Positions 12,018-23,797 of a DNA stretch of 64,000 nucleotides are shown in pieces. Source of the DNA: Saccopteryx bilineata (Eukaryota > Chordata > Mammalia > Chiroptera > Emballonuridae). A program made the translations under genes and the position numbers. The DNA is taken from contig NC_089496.1 of assembly GCF_036850765.1 (NCBI RefSeq), forward strand, positions 99,844,267 through 99,908,266, in the 5' to 3' direction. The notes below the pieces were generated by a model. That model made no database searches. It was given only the letters and a program-made list of their open reading frames with translations, and was not told the origin of the DNA. How positions within the stretch are numbered: position 1 is the stretch's first letter; the number at the start of each line of letters is the position of its first letter.

Positions 12018-12332
12018 CAGGAGTTCTGTAAAGGGTCAGATATAAAATATTTGAGGTCGGGTGGGCTGAATGGTCTCTGCCACAGCTAATGAACTTCGCT
12101 GGGGCGGTGTGAAGACAGGCACGGGCAATACGTGAGCACATGAACAGGGCTGTGTTCCGATAAAACTTCCCCAACGTTAATATTTGAATGTCATATCGTT
12201 TTCATTGTCACAGTGTATTATCCTTTGATTTTAAAACCATTTAAAATGACAAACATCATTCTTAGTTCACCAATATGCAAAACCAGGTGTTGGGCCTGAC
12301 TCGGTCCATGGGTAGCAGTTTGCTGACCCCTG
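12018..12332 (+). mobile_element. hAT-Charlie-like nonautonomous element, old
   Basis: Interior words such as 'ttctgtaaagggtcagatat', 'gaatggtctctgccacagct' and 'gggctgtgttccgataaaac', and the end 'tttgctgacccctg', match a common mammalian Charlie-type MER element. Flanking 8-bp repeats are acttaggt (12010-12017) and acctaggt (12333-12340), 7 of 8 identical. No transposase is encoded. The left terminal repeat is eroded. Confidence 0.85.
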
Positions 12333-12340
12333 ACCTAGGT

Positions 12341-13660
12341 TGTTATTTCTAGAGCTACTGCCCTTCACTGTGATCATCCATGATAGTACCTTTATCATCC
12401 CTTTTTGCAGACGAGGAAACTGAGGAAGTAGGGGGTGAGTGGAGCCCAGGTAGTGCAAGTCCAGCGCTTGGACTTCACCCCTAAGTTGTGACAAGGGGAC
12501 TACGTAAGTTGGAGTTGTTTGCCTCCTTCATGGTATAAACATGAGGGTCAAATAACACCACGCTCCTGACTTACACTGAAAAAGGCCGTCAGGAGGTTTT
12601 GTAATGTGTGCAAGCTCTTACGAGCTGTTCAATATAAACAACTGAGATTAGGCTATTGTCTAAAAACAAACCCTCTCGTGGGCAGTGTGTTAATACCTTA
12701 TACTCATTTTACAAGTGTGTATTGCCTTATTCGTGCCAAGTATACTGGGTACCAGTATATTAGGATAGAGGTGACAGGTGACAGCACTTAGTCCAGTGGG
12801 GAAACAGACATGTCCCCAAATTACCAGCATCTGAAGGGTTAAGTGCCGCCATGAATGGGGTGCAGATGGTAGAACCATGGCCTTAGCCTGGGGCACAAGG
12901 GCAGGTGTGCCGAGGACCACCATGTACACTAAGGGTTTTAAGGTAAAGGGAGAAGAGGCTAACAGGCTGAGGGGACAGTGTGTGTGAAGACACTGAGGTA
13001 TGGAGGTCAGGGTGGCTGTCATGTAGGGGGTCTGTGAGTGGGTGGTAGAAATGGGGCCAGGAGGAAGGTGGGACCAGCTTAATGAGGGCTCTGTAGTCTA
13101 TGCTGAAGCCCCGGGCTTGCTTCCCGGGACCCAGCTCCTCATACTACGAGGGGCCCAAGGGAGTGCCCAGAGCCATTGGATGAAGAGGAGGCGGCTCTGG
13201 GCACATCAATGGTACTCAAAAAATTTCAGAGAAAAGTCACTTTTTAAATTAAAAACAAAACAGCAAAGATATATTGAGTGGAATAAAAAAGGCCATATTC
13301 AAAGTTGACCACTATGAGTGCCAACCCACACCTCCCTAACTTTCCTGTCAGAGAGAAAGAAGGAAGTTGTTTTTTTTTTGTTTGTTTTTTTGAGAAGGAA
13401 GTTTTGAGAGACTAGTTATAACGGGGTAAAGTTGTTAAACAGTTCAGTGACATGATTGGATTTGTTTTTGTAGAATGGGCCTGCTCGTGATGGCTAGGAG
13501 GAGAGATAGGAAGGAAGACATGAAGACATCTGGAGATGAGTTAGAAAGTTACTGCAGTGACTTGGGAAGGGGAAGGTGCAGTTTAATAGCCCGGTCCAGA
13601 GGGAGTTGGATTTTGTTGTTAAATGTCTACCCCTATTCCACTGAGAAACAATGGGAAGAG
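12341..13660. other. unique sequence with unclassified old repeats
   Basis: About 12360-12450 has MIR/L2-like words. About 12800-13100 and 13420-13570 resemble a mammal-wide repeat with phrases such as 'tgacatgattggattt' and 'gtgtgtgaagacactgaggt' that I cannot assign. A T-rich run sits at 13367-13392. No coding gene supported. Confidence 0.35.
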
Positions 13661-13815
13661 AAACGAGCACTTACTTGCTTTGGAGTCAAACGACCAAGAT
13701 TTGAACCCCCGATTTTGAATAGCTGTGTGACCTTGGGAAAGCACTCAGTCTCTCTGAATTTCACTTTTATCCATCTCGCCAATGAAGAAAGCTATCCCTG
13801 TCTTGCCTGCCTCTA
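13660..13815 (+). repeat. MIR SINE
   Basis: Plus-strand core: 'tttgaacccccgattttgaa', then 'agctgtgtgaccttgggaaa', then 'ctctctgaatttcacttt'. Tail eroded. Confidence 0.7.
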
Positions 13816-13829
13816 AGCATCTTTGTTTG

Positions 13830-15105
13830 GATCATCTCAGACAACACCTACGAGAGGTTTGCGAAGGGATTGAGCATTGTGGGTTTCAAGGGAACAAAAG
13901 GCCAGAGCTATTTCTGCGTGGTGACCTCTCCAAGAACAGGCAATTGCTACTTTTTTTTTCTCCTTCTTCAGCTGTTGGAGCTGTGGATCAATTGCAACCA
14001 GGCTAACCAAACAAACAACAAAAAAAGGTAGTCATACATGATCAGCAAAATGGTCCAAATGATGTCATCCATCAAGATGGACATTGCAATTTGCCAACTA
14101 TTTTCTCATAAATCAAGCCGTGGTCCCTCAAGGAAGAGGGGCAGGGCTCGGGGAGCCAGCATGGCAGTGCTTATCGGGAGACCAGACGTGGGGAAGCGCT
14201 CCCTTAAGGATACAGTAATTATTTTCACTCGATGGGAAATCAAGAGAGGCACGATGGGAGGGAGAGCTGGAGAGTGTCTGCCTCACTTCATTACTACTCC
14301 CCAGGCAAGGGACACAACATATGCTTTTCATTGGGAAGCCAATAATTTTGAATCGTGGGACAGGTGAAAACTTAAATGACATTTGCAAACCTTGATTTAT
14401 TTCTCTGCTTAACTCCGGAACATGCTTTAGACTCAGCTCTGTAAGTTTCCAAAGATTAGTGGTCAATGTCAAGAATTTTCAATGACATATTCAAGTGTTT
14501 CCTGTCCCTATCAGTTAATTAAATAGTTTCAGTACTAATCTCTTCTTATTGAAATGGTTCCCTTTCTTTCGGTTATGGGCTTGGAAAACAGCGATATGAA
14601 GTATGTGCTTTATTGAAAACAAAATAACAAAAATAAAAAAGAATACCTTTTCCCCCACGTGCTATTTAACTTGCTGGAAATCTCATTAAAAGTTATTTAT
14701 GAGCTGTTAGGGATCCCATAAGGATTACACCTAATTCAGTCTGTAAAGCTTTTGAGTTCCTTTTACATGAAGGACCTCCTTTCCCATTATTCTACTTTGG
14801 TTTGCACCCAAATAAATACTGGAGATCAACTTCTTGGCAGAAGAGGGCTCCTTGGTCCCTAACCTCACCAGCGTCGCTCATGTGACTCAGGCAAAGTTTA
14901 TACCTTCCTCCCTTATCTGCCAGACCCTCTCTGCTATGACCAGGGTCATCAAACTGGGGGCAAACCTGTGGCCATTGGCACATTATTATTTGTGTCCCTC
15001 TGTGCATCGTAGCGAAGATGTAAGACTATGGGTATCATTTACAACCGGGGGGCTTGTGGGCTCTGCACCTCTCTGTGCAGTTAGTCCTGACCGATTCTCC
15101 TATTT
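13830..15105. other. unique sequence without recognised genes
   Basis: No gene or RNA supported. About 14380-14800 is AT-rich and free of obvious repeats. Overlapping frames on both strands at 14038-14472 have no recognisable domain. Confidence 0.4.
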
Positions 15106-15128
15106 TCTCCTCCTCCTCCTCCTCCTCC
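15106..15128 (+). repeat. (TCC)n microsatellite
   Basis: About seven TCC units ending in a C-run. Confidence 0.9.
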
Positions 15129-15580
15129 CCCAATTCCCTCTGAAATAAGAAAACCGAATTTGATCAGAATGAGTAATTTTCCAGTTCTTTTATAGGACCT
15201 GGATGCTCGTTATTCTGCTGCTTCTCAGACCTGGTTCTCAGGCATCTGCTCCTCAGTTCACCGAAGGCTGAAATACCAATTTAGGCATCATCTAGGCTCT
15301 TCAGGGAAACACCCCAAATGGAGGTGCACTTGACTGCCGAAGACTCTTCCTTGTGTTTGTATTTCTAAGACACGAGGAAGAATGTGATCATTATTCAATA
15401 TTCAAAATGGGATTTTGGCAGTTAGAAATTGGTATAATAATTGAGTAGTAATAAGCATCAGATGCACCATTTTCTCATGTTACGATTACTGAGTTAGCTC
15501 TGACTGTTACCAGTGCTCCTGCTAGTCCACCAGAAGTCTGGGCCATGGCTGCTCATTTCTCCCCAGGGATCAGCACTCGA

Positions 15581-16505
15581 CAGTCTCCTTATCTGTGGTT
15601 TCACTTTTCATGGTTTCAGTTATTAGAGGGTTACCGTGGTCCAAAAATATTAAATGGAAAAATTCCAGAAGTAATCAATTCACAAGTTTAAATTGCATGT
15701 CATTCTGAAGAGCATATTGAAATCTCACACTGCCCCTCTCTGTCCTACCCGGGACGTGGATCACCCCTTTGTCCAGTGTATCTGCACTGTTTGGACACAC
15801 TACCTGCCTTTTCGTCACTTAGTAACCATCCAGGTTATCAGGTAGATTTTCTTTTATCAAGTAACCCTTGTGAGCAAGAAACCCTGATTTTACTTAACAA
15901 CGGCCCCAGAGGGCGAAGGTTGTGACGGATGCTGGCGATTCGGATTTGCCAAAAAGAAGCCTTCAAGTGTTTTCTTTGATTGAAAAGGTGAACGTTCTCA
16001 ATTTAATAAGGAAAGAACAAAAGTCGTATGCTGGGTTTGCTAAGCTCTGTGGTAAGAACAAATCTATCCCTTCTATCCGTGAATTGTAATGAAGGAAAAA
16101 GAAATCCGTGCTCCTTTAGATCCTTTTTCTGACGCATCTTCAGAAGGTCAGTAGCGGCCTGAGGCGACGTCCCTATGCCTGCGTCACTGACCTCACTCCA
16201 CCCTGTCCCCTAGGCACCTTATCTTACATAATCAGAGGATGGGATGTGCAGGACAGTGAGATATTTTGAGAAAGAGAAACCACAGTCACGTAACTTTTAT
16301 TATAATATATTATTATTATTGTTCGACTTTATTATTTGTTACCATTATTAGTCTCTTGCTGTACTTAATTTAGTAATTAAACTTTGTTGTAGGTATTTAT
16401 GTCTAGGAAAAGAACCTAGAATATATAGGGTTCAGTAGTATCTGCTGTTTCAGGTGTCCGCTGGGCATCTCGGGCTGTATCCTTATAGCTAAGGGGTGAC
16501 TACAG
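15581..16505 (+). mobile_element. Tigger (pogo-like TcMar) relic, internally deleted
   Basis: The left end 'cagtctccttatctgtggtt' and right end 'gctaaggggtgactacag' match Tigger ends. The left flank continues with 'atattaaatggaaaaattcc' and 'cgggacgtggatcacccctt', typical of this group. After the N-terminal part of the transposase (15899-16097) the sequence jumps to 3' non-coding Tigger sequence, so most of the transposase is deleted. Ancient and inactive. Confidence 0.8.
15899..16097 (+). pseudogene. Tigger transposase, N-terminal remnant
   Basis: This short stretch corresponds to the first 60-70 residues of a pogo/Tigger transposase, the start of its CENP-B-type helix-turn-helix DNA-binding region. 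The reading can be followed from the region after 'cttaacaac': Pro-Arg/Lys-rich start, a Gly-Asp-Ser-Asp-like stretch, then Glu-Lys-Val-Asn-Val-Leu-Asn-Leu-Ile and Ser-Tyr-Ala-Gly. The start ATG is lost, small indels break the frame, and it ends with stops by 16090. The catalytic DDE domain is absent. It lies inside the Tigger relic and cannot make a functional protein. Confidence 0.65.
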
Positions 16506-16970
16506 TCCTCCTTGTTCAAGGCACCAGTAATATGCCAAGTCCGTGCTGAGCCATCCGGCCAGATGGCACATAAGCCTGGAATGTTCTGACCACCTTGGAA
16601 ATAGCTGACAAAGGTGTCTTCACTTATAACATCTTAGCTTCCTGGATCTCAAAGCATTTGTGGCTATATGTGACCTCGACCATAGCCTACCTACACTTCT
16701 CCATTTGGGCAAGAGTTGGTCCTACCAAAAGCAGTCCATCAAGGCAATGGCTGCATATTTTGAGAGAGAGTATATTTCTCCTTAATTTCAGCCATCTGGA
16801 GAATTTTAACTCTCTAGATTTATTCTTTATAGAATTCTAAAGAAGAGATCAGTGTTATTTTTTAAGAGTCATTTAAATACCCTGAGTACATTATAAGTCC
16901 CCAAACAGAAATTGCTTCTTGGGCTAGACCAGGGAAAACCACATGGGTTGTTTTTGTGTTTAGTCTAGTA

Positions 16971-17134
16971 CAGTGATTCTCAACTCTGGCTGCACCTAAA
17001 ACAGTGATGTTTGGATACAGACTCCCTTTGCCTTTCCCTGCCTCCAACATTGTTATTCCTTCTTTTGTTTTGTTTGTCTTTGTCTGTAGGATTCCCAGGT
17101 AATTTCAGTGGCAGCTGGGCTTAAGAAACACCAG
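16971..17134 (+). mobile_element. MER5-like nonautonomous hAT relic
   Basis: Starts with CAGTGATTCTCAACTCTGGC and ends with 'gggcttaagaaacaccag', which match the diverged ends of MER5-type elements. The middle contains a T-rich run that is probably a later expansion. I see no convincing flanking duplication. Confidence 0.6.
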
Positions 17135-17348
17135 CCTGAGTCTCATGATAAAGACAGGCTTGTTACTATGGTGAGACCCTCCTGGAATTCCTGGTGCTCT
17201 GTCCCTGCTAAATTACAGCAGAATGATCCTACAGGGCTCTGACTTACTCCTTGACCCCAAACACAGACTTAAGAGTTGTTACCTACCCACTCCTAATTAT
17301 TATTCTCTCCGCTTGACAGCAGAGATAACTGCGCCATAGAGACTTGTG

Positions 17349-17800
17349 TGTTATGGGTTGAATTGTGTCCACTCGCAAACGAAGCTGAGGTCCTAACTGT
17401 TGGTACTTGTGAATGTGACCTAATGGATGTAGGGTCTTTGTAGATGCTCAAGCTAAGGTGAAGTCATTAGGGTGGGCCTTCACCCAATATCATCGTGTCC
17501 TTATAAAAAGAGTAAATTTGAACATAGACACACACACAAGGAGAAAGCCACGTGAAGATAAAGGCGGAGATGGCAAGGGCGATGCTCCTACAAGTCAAAA
17601 AATAACAGATATCGTCAGCGAAGCACCAGCAGCCAGGAGAGGCCGAAAACAGAATCCCCCTCACGGCCCTGAGAAGGAACCCACTCTGCCGCCACCTTGA
17701 TCTTGGACTTCTGGCCTCCAGAATTGTGAGATAACACATCTCTGTTGTTTAAGTCACTCTGTGGTACTTTGTGGCAGCCCTAGGGAACGAATAGACCTAG
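17349..17800 (+). repeat. MLT1-type (ERVL-MaLR) solo LTR
   Basis: Strong match in word order to MLT1 LTRs: TGTTATGGGTTGAATTGTGT at the start; 'gaatgtgacctaatgga', 'gggtctttgtagatg', 'cattagggtgggcctt' and 'cgtgtccttataaaaag' in the middle; then 'ccaccttgatcttggact' and 'ggcctccagaattgtgag'; ending near 'cagccctagggaacgaatag'. No internal viral region on either side. A short CA run lies at 17527-17538. Confidence 0.82.
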
Positions 17801-18135
17801 TGAGTCAATTCCACCCACCTTAAACTCCAGGCAGACGAGGTTGACTGAGACTAGGCCTTGGCTCTGACTGCACAAAGTCGTGAGAGCGACTCAGGTGTCT
17901 AATTAGCTCAAGTAGTCTGCGCAGTGAGGACTCCGAGCACTGGGAAAATAACTGGTTCTGCCTGGCACTGCTGGTAAAGGCTTCTAGAAGGAGGCGAAGT
18001 ATCTAACCCGAGCTTGGGAGGAGCAGTGTTCTTTTTGACAAGAGTGAGGGGAAGCAAAGGATATGGAAACAGAGATGTTCCAGAGCGAGGGGTCGCCTCA
18101 GTAGTGAGTCTGATAGAGGGCACGAAGGACCAGCC

Positions 18136-18182
18136 TGTGTGTGTGTGCGTGTGCGTGTGCGTGTGCATGCGCACATGCATGC
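18136..18182 (+). repeat. (TG)n/(GCGT) microsatellite
   Basis: Alternating purine-pyrimidine tract of TG units changing to GTGCGT and then ATGCGCACATGC. The alternation suggests Z-DNA potential. It yields spurious His/Thr-rich frames. Confidence 0.93.
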
Positions 18183-18214
18183 ACTTGGCCTGGGGCGTTG
18201 GGCCAGACTGACGG

Positions 18215-18398
18215 TAATAAAAATAGCAGTGACCATTCATAGAGAGCACACTCTGAATGAGGCACTGTCCTAAGTTGTACTAAATCGTGTTCAGTCCTAG
18301 GATTGACCCAATGGACTGAGGTTATTATCACCCACGTTTTACAGATAAGAGGAATAGGCTCCGACGGTTGGATCAGAGTCCCACAGTCAGATTCCACA
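18215..18398 (-). repeat. MIR SINE, reverse
   Basis: Reverse MIR: 'atgaggcactgtcctaagtt', 'gaggttattatcacccacgt', 'tttacagataagaggaa', then 'cggttggatcagagtcccac'. Confidence 0.7.
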
Positions 18399-18399
18399 G

Positions 18400-19325
18400 G
18401 GCCACCACTATGTACGTCGCTCGGCAGTTTGTACTTGGGGGGCTAGCCCTTGGGTAGGGGGATGTGGATAAAAATGGAGAGATGAAGATAGTCTTACAGC
18501 AAAGGCACATCTTTGATGGGGGGCTGGAGTGACCCCGAGGGTCCATCCATGTGTGGGTACAAGGCTGCCCCCTGGCTATTCGCAGTTCCAGCCCCCCTCC
18601 CGGGGGTGACGGATAGGCCGGGGTGATCCGCACGGAGCAATGCGCTCTCAGGTTAAATCCAGCTTTGTTCTTGGACTCCAGTATTAGAGGGGAAAGCGGA
18701 GAAGGGAAGGGAAGGAAACATAAAAAGTTTCAGCATATGAGTAGCATTTGCAATGTAATCTATGTGTTCTGAGCCAAGTTACTGTACACGCTCTGGGGAG
18801 AATTACAAATAAATGACGAAACGTTTTGAAACATGGCTTATACCTAATTAATCATGGAACTTAAAGAACAAAGAACGCGTTTCTTCAAAGTTTTCAGTGT
18901 TTTCTCTATTAAGTGGAGCGGGTGGGGGAGGGGAGTCTCCATGCCCTGTAATGGATACACTGTGCACTTCATTTGGGGAAAAGAAGCCCTTAATCTTCCT
19001 TGGCCTCCTGCAACCTCTGAATCCTTACATCTCTAAATACTTTATGTCGAGCATTTTCATATTAAAGGAACTGAAAGTTTCCAGATCATGAAATATTCCT
19101 CAGCTTTTTGTCTCTTGATCCCTCAGCCCAAACAATACCGGTTTTGAGCTTATGAGATCATCAGGCATTTCTTAAGTACCCGTGATATTGTGTCCTCAGA
19201 TTCCCGTGTCCTTTCAGGCGCCGCCACCACCCAGAGACATCTGCGGGCATGTTCTGCTTTGAAGGCAGAGCTCTGAGGCCCAGGGTTTGTGCCACGTCTC
19301 TGTTATTTCACACGCTCTTAACCTC
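18400..19325. other. unique sequence without recognised genes
   Basis: No gene, RNA or clear repeat. A purine-rich run lies at 18688-18715. Confidence 0.4.
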
Positions 19326-19327
19326 TG

Positions 19328-19452
19328 CATCTTGACATGCCCCGTTTGTGCGACGAGGACAGTAATAGCTATCTCACTGATTTATTTTGACTGTTAAGTA
19401 AAATAATGCCACCAAAGCACTTAGCCTAGTGCCTAGAACACGACCGCCCAAT
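19328..19452 (+). repeat. MIR SINE 3' fragment
   Basis: Plus-strand 3' half of MIR: 'gaggacagtaatagctatct', then 'gcacttagcctagtgcctag', then 'cacgaccgcccaataatg'. Confidence 0.7.
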
Positions 19453-19454
19453 AA

Positions 19455-20335
19455 TGAAGTGTGCAACTGAAACTTCCAGATACTTTTTCATTTTCTTTCT
19501 ATGCATGAACTTGGCCAAGTCGCCATGTTGCTTCTTCCAGCCAAGGCACTCCTTCAAAGCTCTGTCTCACAGTGACAGATACGACCTTGCACTTGGTAGC
19601 CGGCGCTCACGGCTCCTGTGGGAAGCCTTCGTTCGGCTCTTTCCCCTGCAGTTTTTCCATCGTCACCCCCTGAGTTCGTATGACACCACTTAATGGGGAT
19701 TGAAGATGCGTGGGTTTTCGTTCCAAACAAGCTCACATGTACTCTAAGTGGCTTTGGACAAGTCCATCACACTGCTGGGCTGTAGACTTCCCTCTTTTCT
19801 CTGTTGAAAAAAAAAAATCCCCAAAGTAGACTGCATTAAAGTGGTTGGGAATAAAACTGGAAATTCCTTCGCCCCCAGCTCTGTGCAGAGAATGAGGCTG
19901 AAGAGAATACTTGGCAGAGAATTCACTGAGCCACGGGAAGTATCTTGCAAGGTTTCTAAGGGTATTCTCTCTTCCCGTCCTCTGGCAGGGAGGAATGGCC
20001 ACGCGACCTGGGCTTGGCCTTTCATCAGAGCTGCTGCCTGGGACTTTGAATCTGGAGGGAGCGAAGCAGAGGTCCATACAGAAGTCTGGAGCAGAGTGGT
20101 GGCACCAAATGGCCGGTGGCTGTGTTGTCAGGGGTAGCATTGCAGCCGGACAATGCCCAAGGCGTGCCCTCCTCTGTGTTCTCTGCGCTCCACCTCCCTG
20201 GGGGCCCCCTCATTTTTCATCGCCGCCCTCTGGTTGTCCTGTAGACTCTGTGAGCCACCCATGCTCTTCCTTGTATAAATTCCTTTTCTGCTTAAGATAG
20301 CCATTAGGCTACTTTGCTCTGGACCAAGACAAAAT
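19455..20335. other. unique sequence with overlapping chance frames
   Basis: Several frames of 90-135 codons overlap on both strands between 19733 and 20300. None has a recognisable domain and none excludes the others, so none is annotated as a gene. Confidence 0.4.
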
Positions 20336-20475
20336 TAAGTTATGCTCAGCACCTACTATGTGACAGATACCACGCAGGTGAGGAAACTGAGGCCCAGAGA
20401 GGCGAGGTAACTAGCCACAGTGGCCAGGCTGGTCAGAGGTGGTGCTGTGATTGGAATCCCTGTCGGTCTCCATTT
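20336..20475 (-). repeat. MIR-family fragment, reverse
   Basis: Contains 'cagcacctactatgtgacag', then 'gaggaaactgaggcccagag', then 'ggcgaggtaactagccaca'. The middle of the element is deleted. Confidence 0.6.
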
Positions 20476-20479
20476 CTCA

Positions 20480-22163
20480 CTCAACTCTTTCGGCAAAGAC
20501 GGTTGAAAGGTAAATCTAAAGCCTATGACCGGCCAACCACATTCACATGAAACTTGCCTTGTACGTGGCCTTTGGAGTTTTACAGTCATAACCCGAACAC
20601 TACGTTTCCTTGCCCCATCCAACTCCCTGCCCACTCCCTGCCCCAACCTGCTGATTAGCTGGTAAATCAAATCCAAAGTGAAATGCCTTCCAGTGCCAAG
20701 AATCATCACTGCTCTGCGCACTGGACAACCGAGGTGAGGGATACGGGGACTGACCCAGTGGGACAGCTCGGCTTTGTGTCCTCCACAGCAGCCCTGTCGG
20801 GTTTGTGTGTGCTGCTAATTATCCTTGGTTCGGGCCCCCTTGGCCGAGGCTGCAGAAATTAAAGGCACATGCCTGGTGCTATGTGGACCGGGAGCTCGAC
20901 TCATTTGGTTTCCATTTTACTCATTGCCCTACACCTGCTACTGCACCGGCAGATGACATGGTCCTCGCTCCCTGGCATAAACGATGGCAAGTCAGTTGTC
21001 ACCTTCTGCCTTTGCAGTTCTGAGCCTACTGCCACTTCTCTGCAGCGGTGGGGTAGCCTGCCAAAGAAAGGGAAGCCGCCAGAGTGGACACCCGTGCCCA
21101 CACTCATGCCACCTCCTCTCCTTCTTAATCCAACATGAGGGCTAACCACTCCCTGGGCACCTAACACACAAGAGCCCCCCTGGAGAGAAACACACACGAA
21201 ACCATTTTGTTCCTGCCCTCACGCCGTTGTATCTGCAGAGCGTCCATCTGGCCAGAACTTGGTCATCTTGTTTCTTTTATTCCCTGACTTTTTTTTTAGA
21301 AGTCCATTTATTGAAGATCTCAGGTAATAAAAGCAGCTTGAACTTCATTCCCCTCTTTCCAGTGTTAGTTACTGACGGTCTCGCTCGGCAACACCGTGTA
21401 TAAAATATGAAGCAGTGAATTAAACGAACTTGACGATACACGTTGTACCTTAATGAAAACAAAGGCTCAGGAACACTATTTGTGAACGTGTTACCCAATA
21501 AAGTGTGAGCGAAGGAGCTCGTAAAGCTGCCAGAGGGACTTAACCATTGCGGGAGCAGGAGGGAAACACTCTTCAGTTGGTCTGGACACAGAGAGGTCTA
21601 CTGGCTTGATCACAGATGCGGGAGGTTTTTATTTAAACCACATGGAAGAAAGACACTAGGGTTTGGCACCAAAATATCTTGTGGTAAAGAAAAAAAACAT
21701 TAGAAATATCCAAAAGTGCTTAAAAAAATTTAGAGGGGGGTGGTGGTGGAAATAACAGATGTGAAGAAATTAAGACAGGATGACATAAGGTGCCACGTTA
21801 GTTCACTTAAAGTGATGGCGCAAAGAAAGGGCGCTTTCCCTTGGCAGCTGATAGACGTGAGCAATTGAAGAGTTCATAACCCTCTCTGTAGTCCCTGTCA
21901 CAAGATTTGTAGGTCATTCTCAGCCAGCCACTGGGGCTAAAGGCTACAGGTCGTGACCTGCTGATTTACCCAAGTATGATCAACGCACACAAATTACAGG
22001 CGTAAGAGAGTCCTGACAACTTCAATATGATGCGCGAGGAGCGCGATTATTTGTGACATGTGAAACCAGTGTGAGACCATAATTCTGTCGCTGCGTGACA
22101 AGGCATTATTAGCAGGGGCAGGCAGCGCTTGAACCAGGAGCAGCTGGGGGAGAGGCGAAAGGA

Positions 22164-22165
<2 letters not shown>
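20480..22165. other. unique sequence without recognised genes
   Basis: No gene or RNA supported. Frames at 20805-21197 overlap on both strands. An AT-rich, repeat-poor part lies at about 21280-21530 and another at 21640-21990. Confidence 0.35.
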
Positions 22166-22166
<1 letters not shown>

Positions 22167-22195
<29 letters not shown>

Positions 22196-22224
22196 TACAC
22201 ACACACACACACACACACACACAC
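22167..22224 (+). repeat. (GA)n(CA)n compound microsatellite
   Basis: About 14 GA units followed directly by about 14 CA units, then a G-run. The three overlapping reverse-strand open frames here are the product of this repeat. Confidence 0.97.
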
Positions 22225-22954
22225 GGGGGTGGGGGGTGTCCGTAGGGGAAGGCCTGTGATGGGCTTTCTCTCCCAGAAAGGCAAATAACACGGCCCTTTT
22301 GTGGAGTGTGCAGCCACTTGGAGGACACGTCTGGTCCCTTTAAGAATAAAGTGGGGTTTGGAGGGAAGGACGGAAGGGGACACACACCCTGTTGGCTGTG
22401 CACAACCAAGGTGTTGTGGTTGAAATAGGACATGTTTTTCACACTGGGATGCTGTTTCCCATGGGAGGTGGGGGAGGGGGTTGTGGCTCTTGGTCTATGA
22501 GAAACCTCTGCTCCATCAAGCTTCCTGCTCTCTGACTTTTCTCTGGAACAGGTACTTTGGCTTCTGGACACAAGGCGGAGAAGGAGGAGTCAGAGCACAG
22601 CCCCTCGGGGTGTCCCCATCCCTAGGAGGTTCCCACCCTGCACTTCAGTGGGCTCTGTAGGGGTTTAGCTCACGCAGGGGTAGGTAGTTCCCTTCTCGTG
22701 AGGGTCGTGGAGGGTTTGGCCCAGCTGTGTGTCAGAGGAAGGTGGCCATTCCTAGAAACTGGGCCCCAATAAGTCAGGGCTTCCTCAGGCTGAGTGTGGG
22801 GTCATGAGATAGGCGAGTCACCCACAAATTTACTTGTGAAGTGGGGAGCTGGGCTGTACTGCATGTCTCCTGCAGAGGGTAGCTGCTCTGTTCTGGGCTT
22901 GCTTCTTAGTTCAGTGACTTAAATCACAGTCTGAGCAATGGGTGGTCATGCCAT

Positions 22955-23112
22955 GCATTCATACAGTCAATGAGTGTTCCCTGAGCACCTACTGGGTGTC
23001 AACCACACCCCACACCACAGAAGGTCCGACTGAGAAATGCTTTCATCTGCTTATAAGAGTTCTGGTCAAGGACAAAGGACAAGATGAAAACAATTAATAA
23101 ACACTATGGGGA
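22955..23112 (+). repeat. L2/MIR-like old repeat fragment
   Basis: Words such as 'tcaatgagtgttccctgagc' and 'acctactgggtgtcaacca' recall the tail of L2-type repeats. Diverged; class certain only as 'old interspersed repeat'. Confidence 0.4.
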
Positions 23113-23359
23113 CAGAAGCAAAGTCTAGGAATCATGGGCATACCTGGAATGCTCACTGCTTCAGGTCAGTCAGATGTCCGCTCAGATCTCCCACCCAGTG
23201 GGGTCCAACCATCTAAAATAGAGCTCTGTCTCTAGGCTCTACCTTCTACCCTACCTCGCTGTCCTCTAACAAACCAAGGGCGGTCATCAGCACACACAAA
23301 CAATGCAGAGTCGCTAGGTAACAACTCTTCACAGTAGTCATCAATACTTGCCATCAGAT

Positions 23360-23570
23360 CAGTATTTTTCAACCCCTGGTCCACCAGAAATTTCCTGCCG
23401 GTCCATGAAAGAGCTAACCACCCTGGCGTTGTATGAAGATCACAGACCCAATGATAATAGACTCTATAATCTTCATATAACACAGGGTGGTTAACTCTTT
23501 TGTAGATTGGCATGAGGTTTCTGGCGGACCAACACCGGTCCGAGGACTGACTGGATGTTGAAAACTGTTG
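23360..23570 (+). mobile_element. foldback nonautonomous hAT element
   Basis: A 211-bp element whose two halves are long inverted repeats: left-arm words 'agagctaaccaccctggcg' and 'ttgtatgaagat' recur complemented in the right arm ('cttcatataacacagggtgg', 'ttaactctttt'). Termini resemble CAGT-TTTTCAACC. Flanking 8-bp repeats are catcagat (23352-23359) and cattagat (23571-23578), 7 of 8 identical, fitting nnnTAnnn. It encodes nothing. The right tip has three extra bases compared with the left, so the exact right edge is slightly uncertain. Confidence 0.75.
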
Positions 23571-23582
23571 CATTAGATCATT

Positions 23583-23725
23583 TATTTTTGCATATTTATT
23601 ATTCTTCTGCTTATACTATAAGCCCCAAAAGGGCTGAGACTTTGTCTCCTCGGCATCCCAACTCCCTCAAACAATGCTGGACAAAGATTACTTGCACAGT
23701 AAACATGTTCTGAATGTATGGGTGC
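23583..23725 (+). repeat. LINE L2 3' end
   Basis: Matches the L2 3' end in order: 'atactataagccccaaaagg', 'gctgagactttgtctcctcg', then 'acagtaaacatgttctgaat'. The foldback hAT inserted just before it. Confidence 0.65.
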
Positions 23726-23797
23726 TAAGCACTGTTCTAGGTGGTCTTACCTTTAAACACATTAGCCTGTTTAATTCTCTCAACAACCCATTAAAGT

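Noticed and set aside
22047..22571. 174-codon reverse frame with Cys-Val and Ser-Leu repeats
   Set aside because: The repetitive centre is translation of the (GA)n(CA)n microsatellite at 22167-22224.
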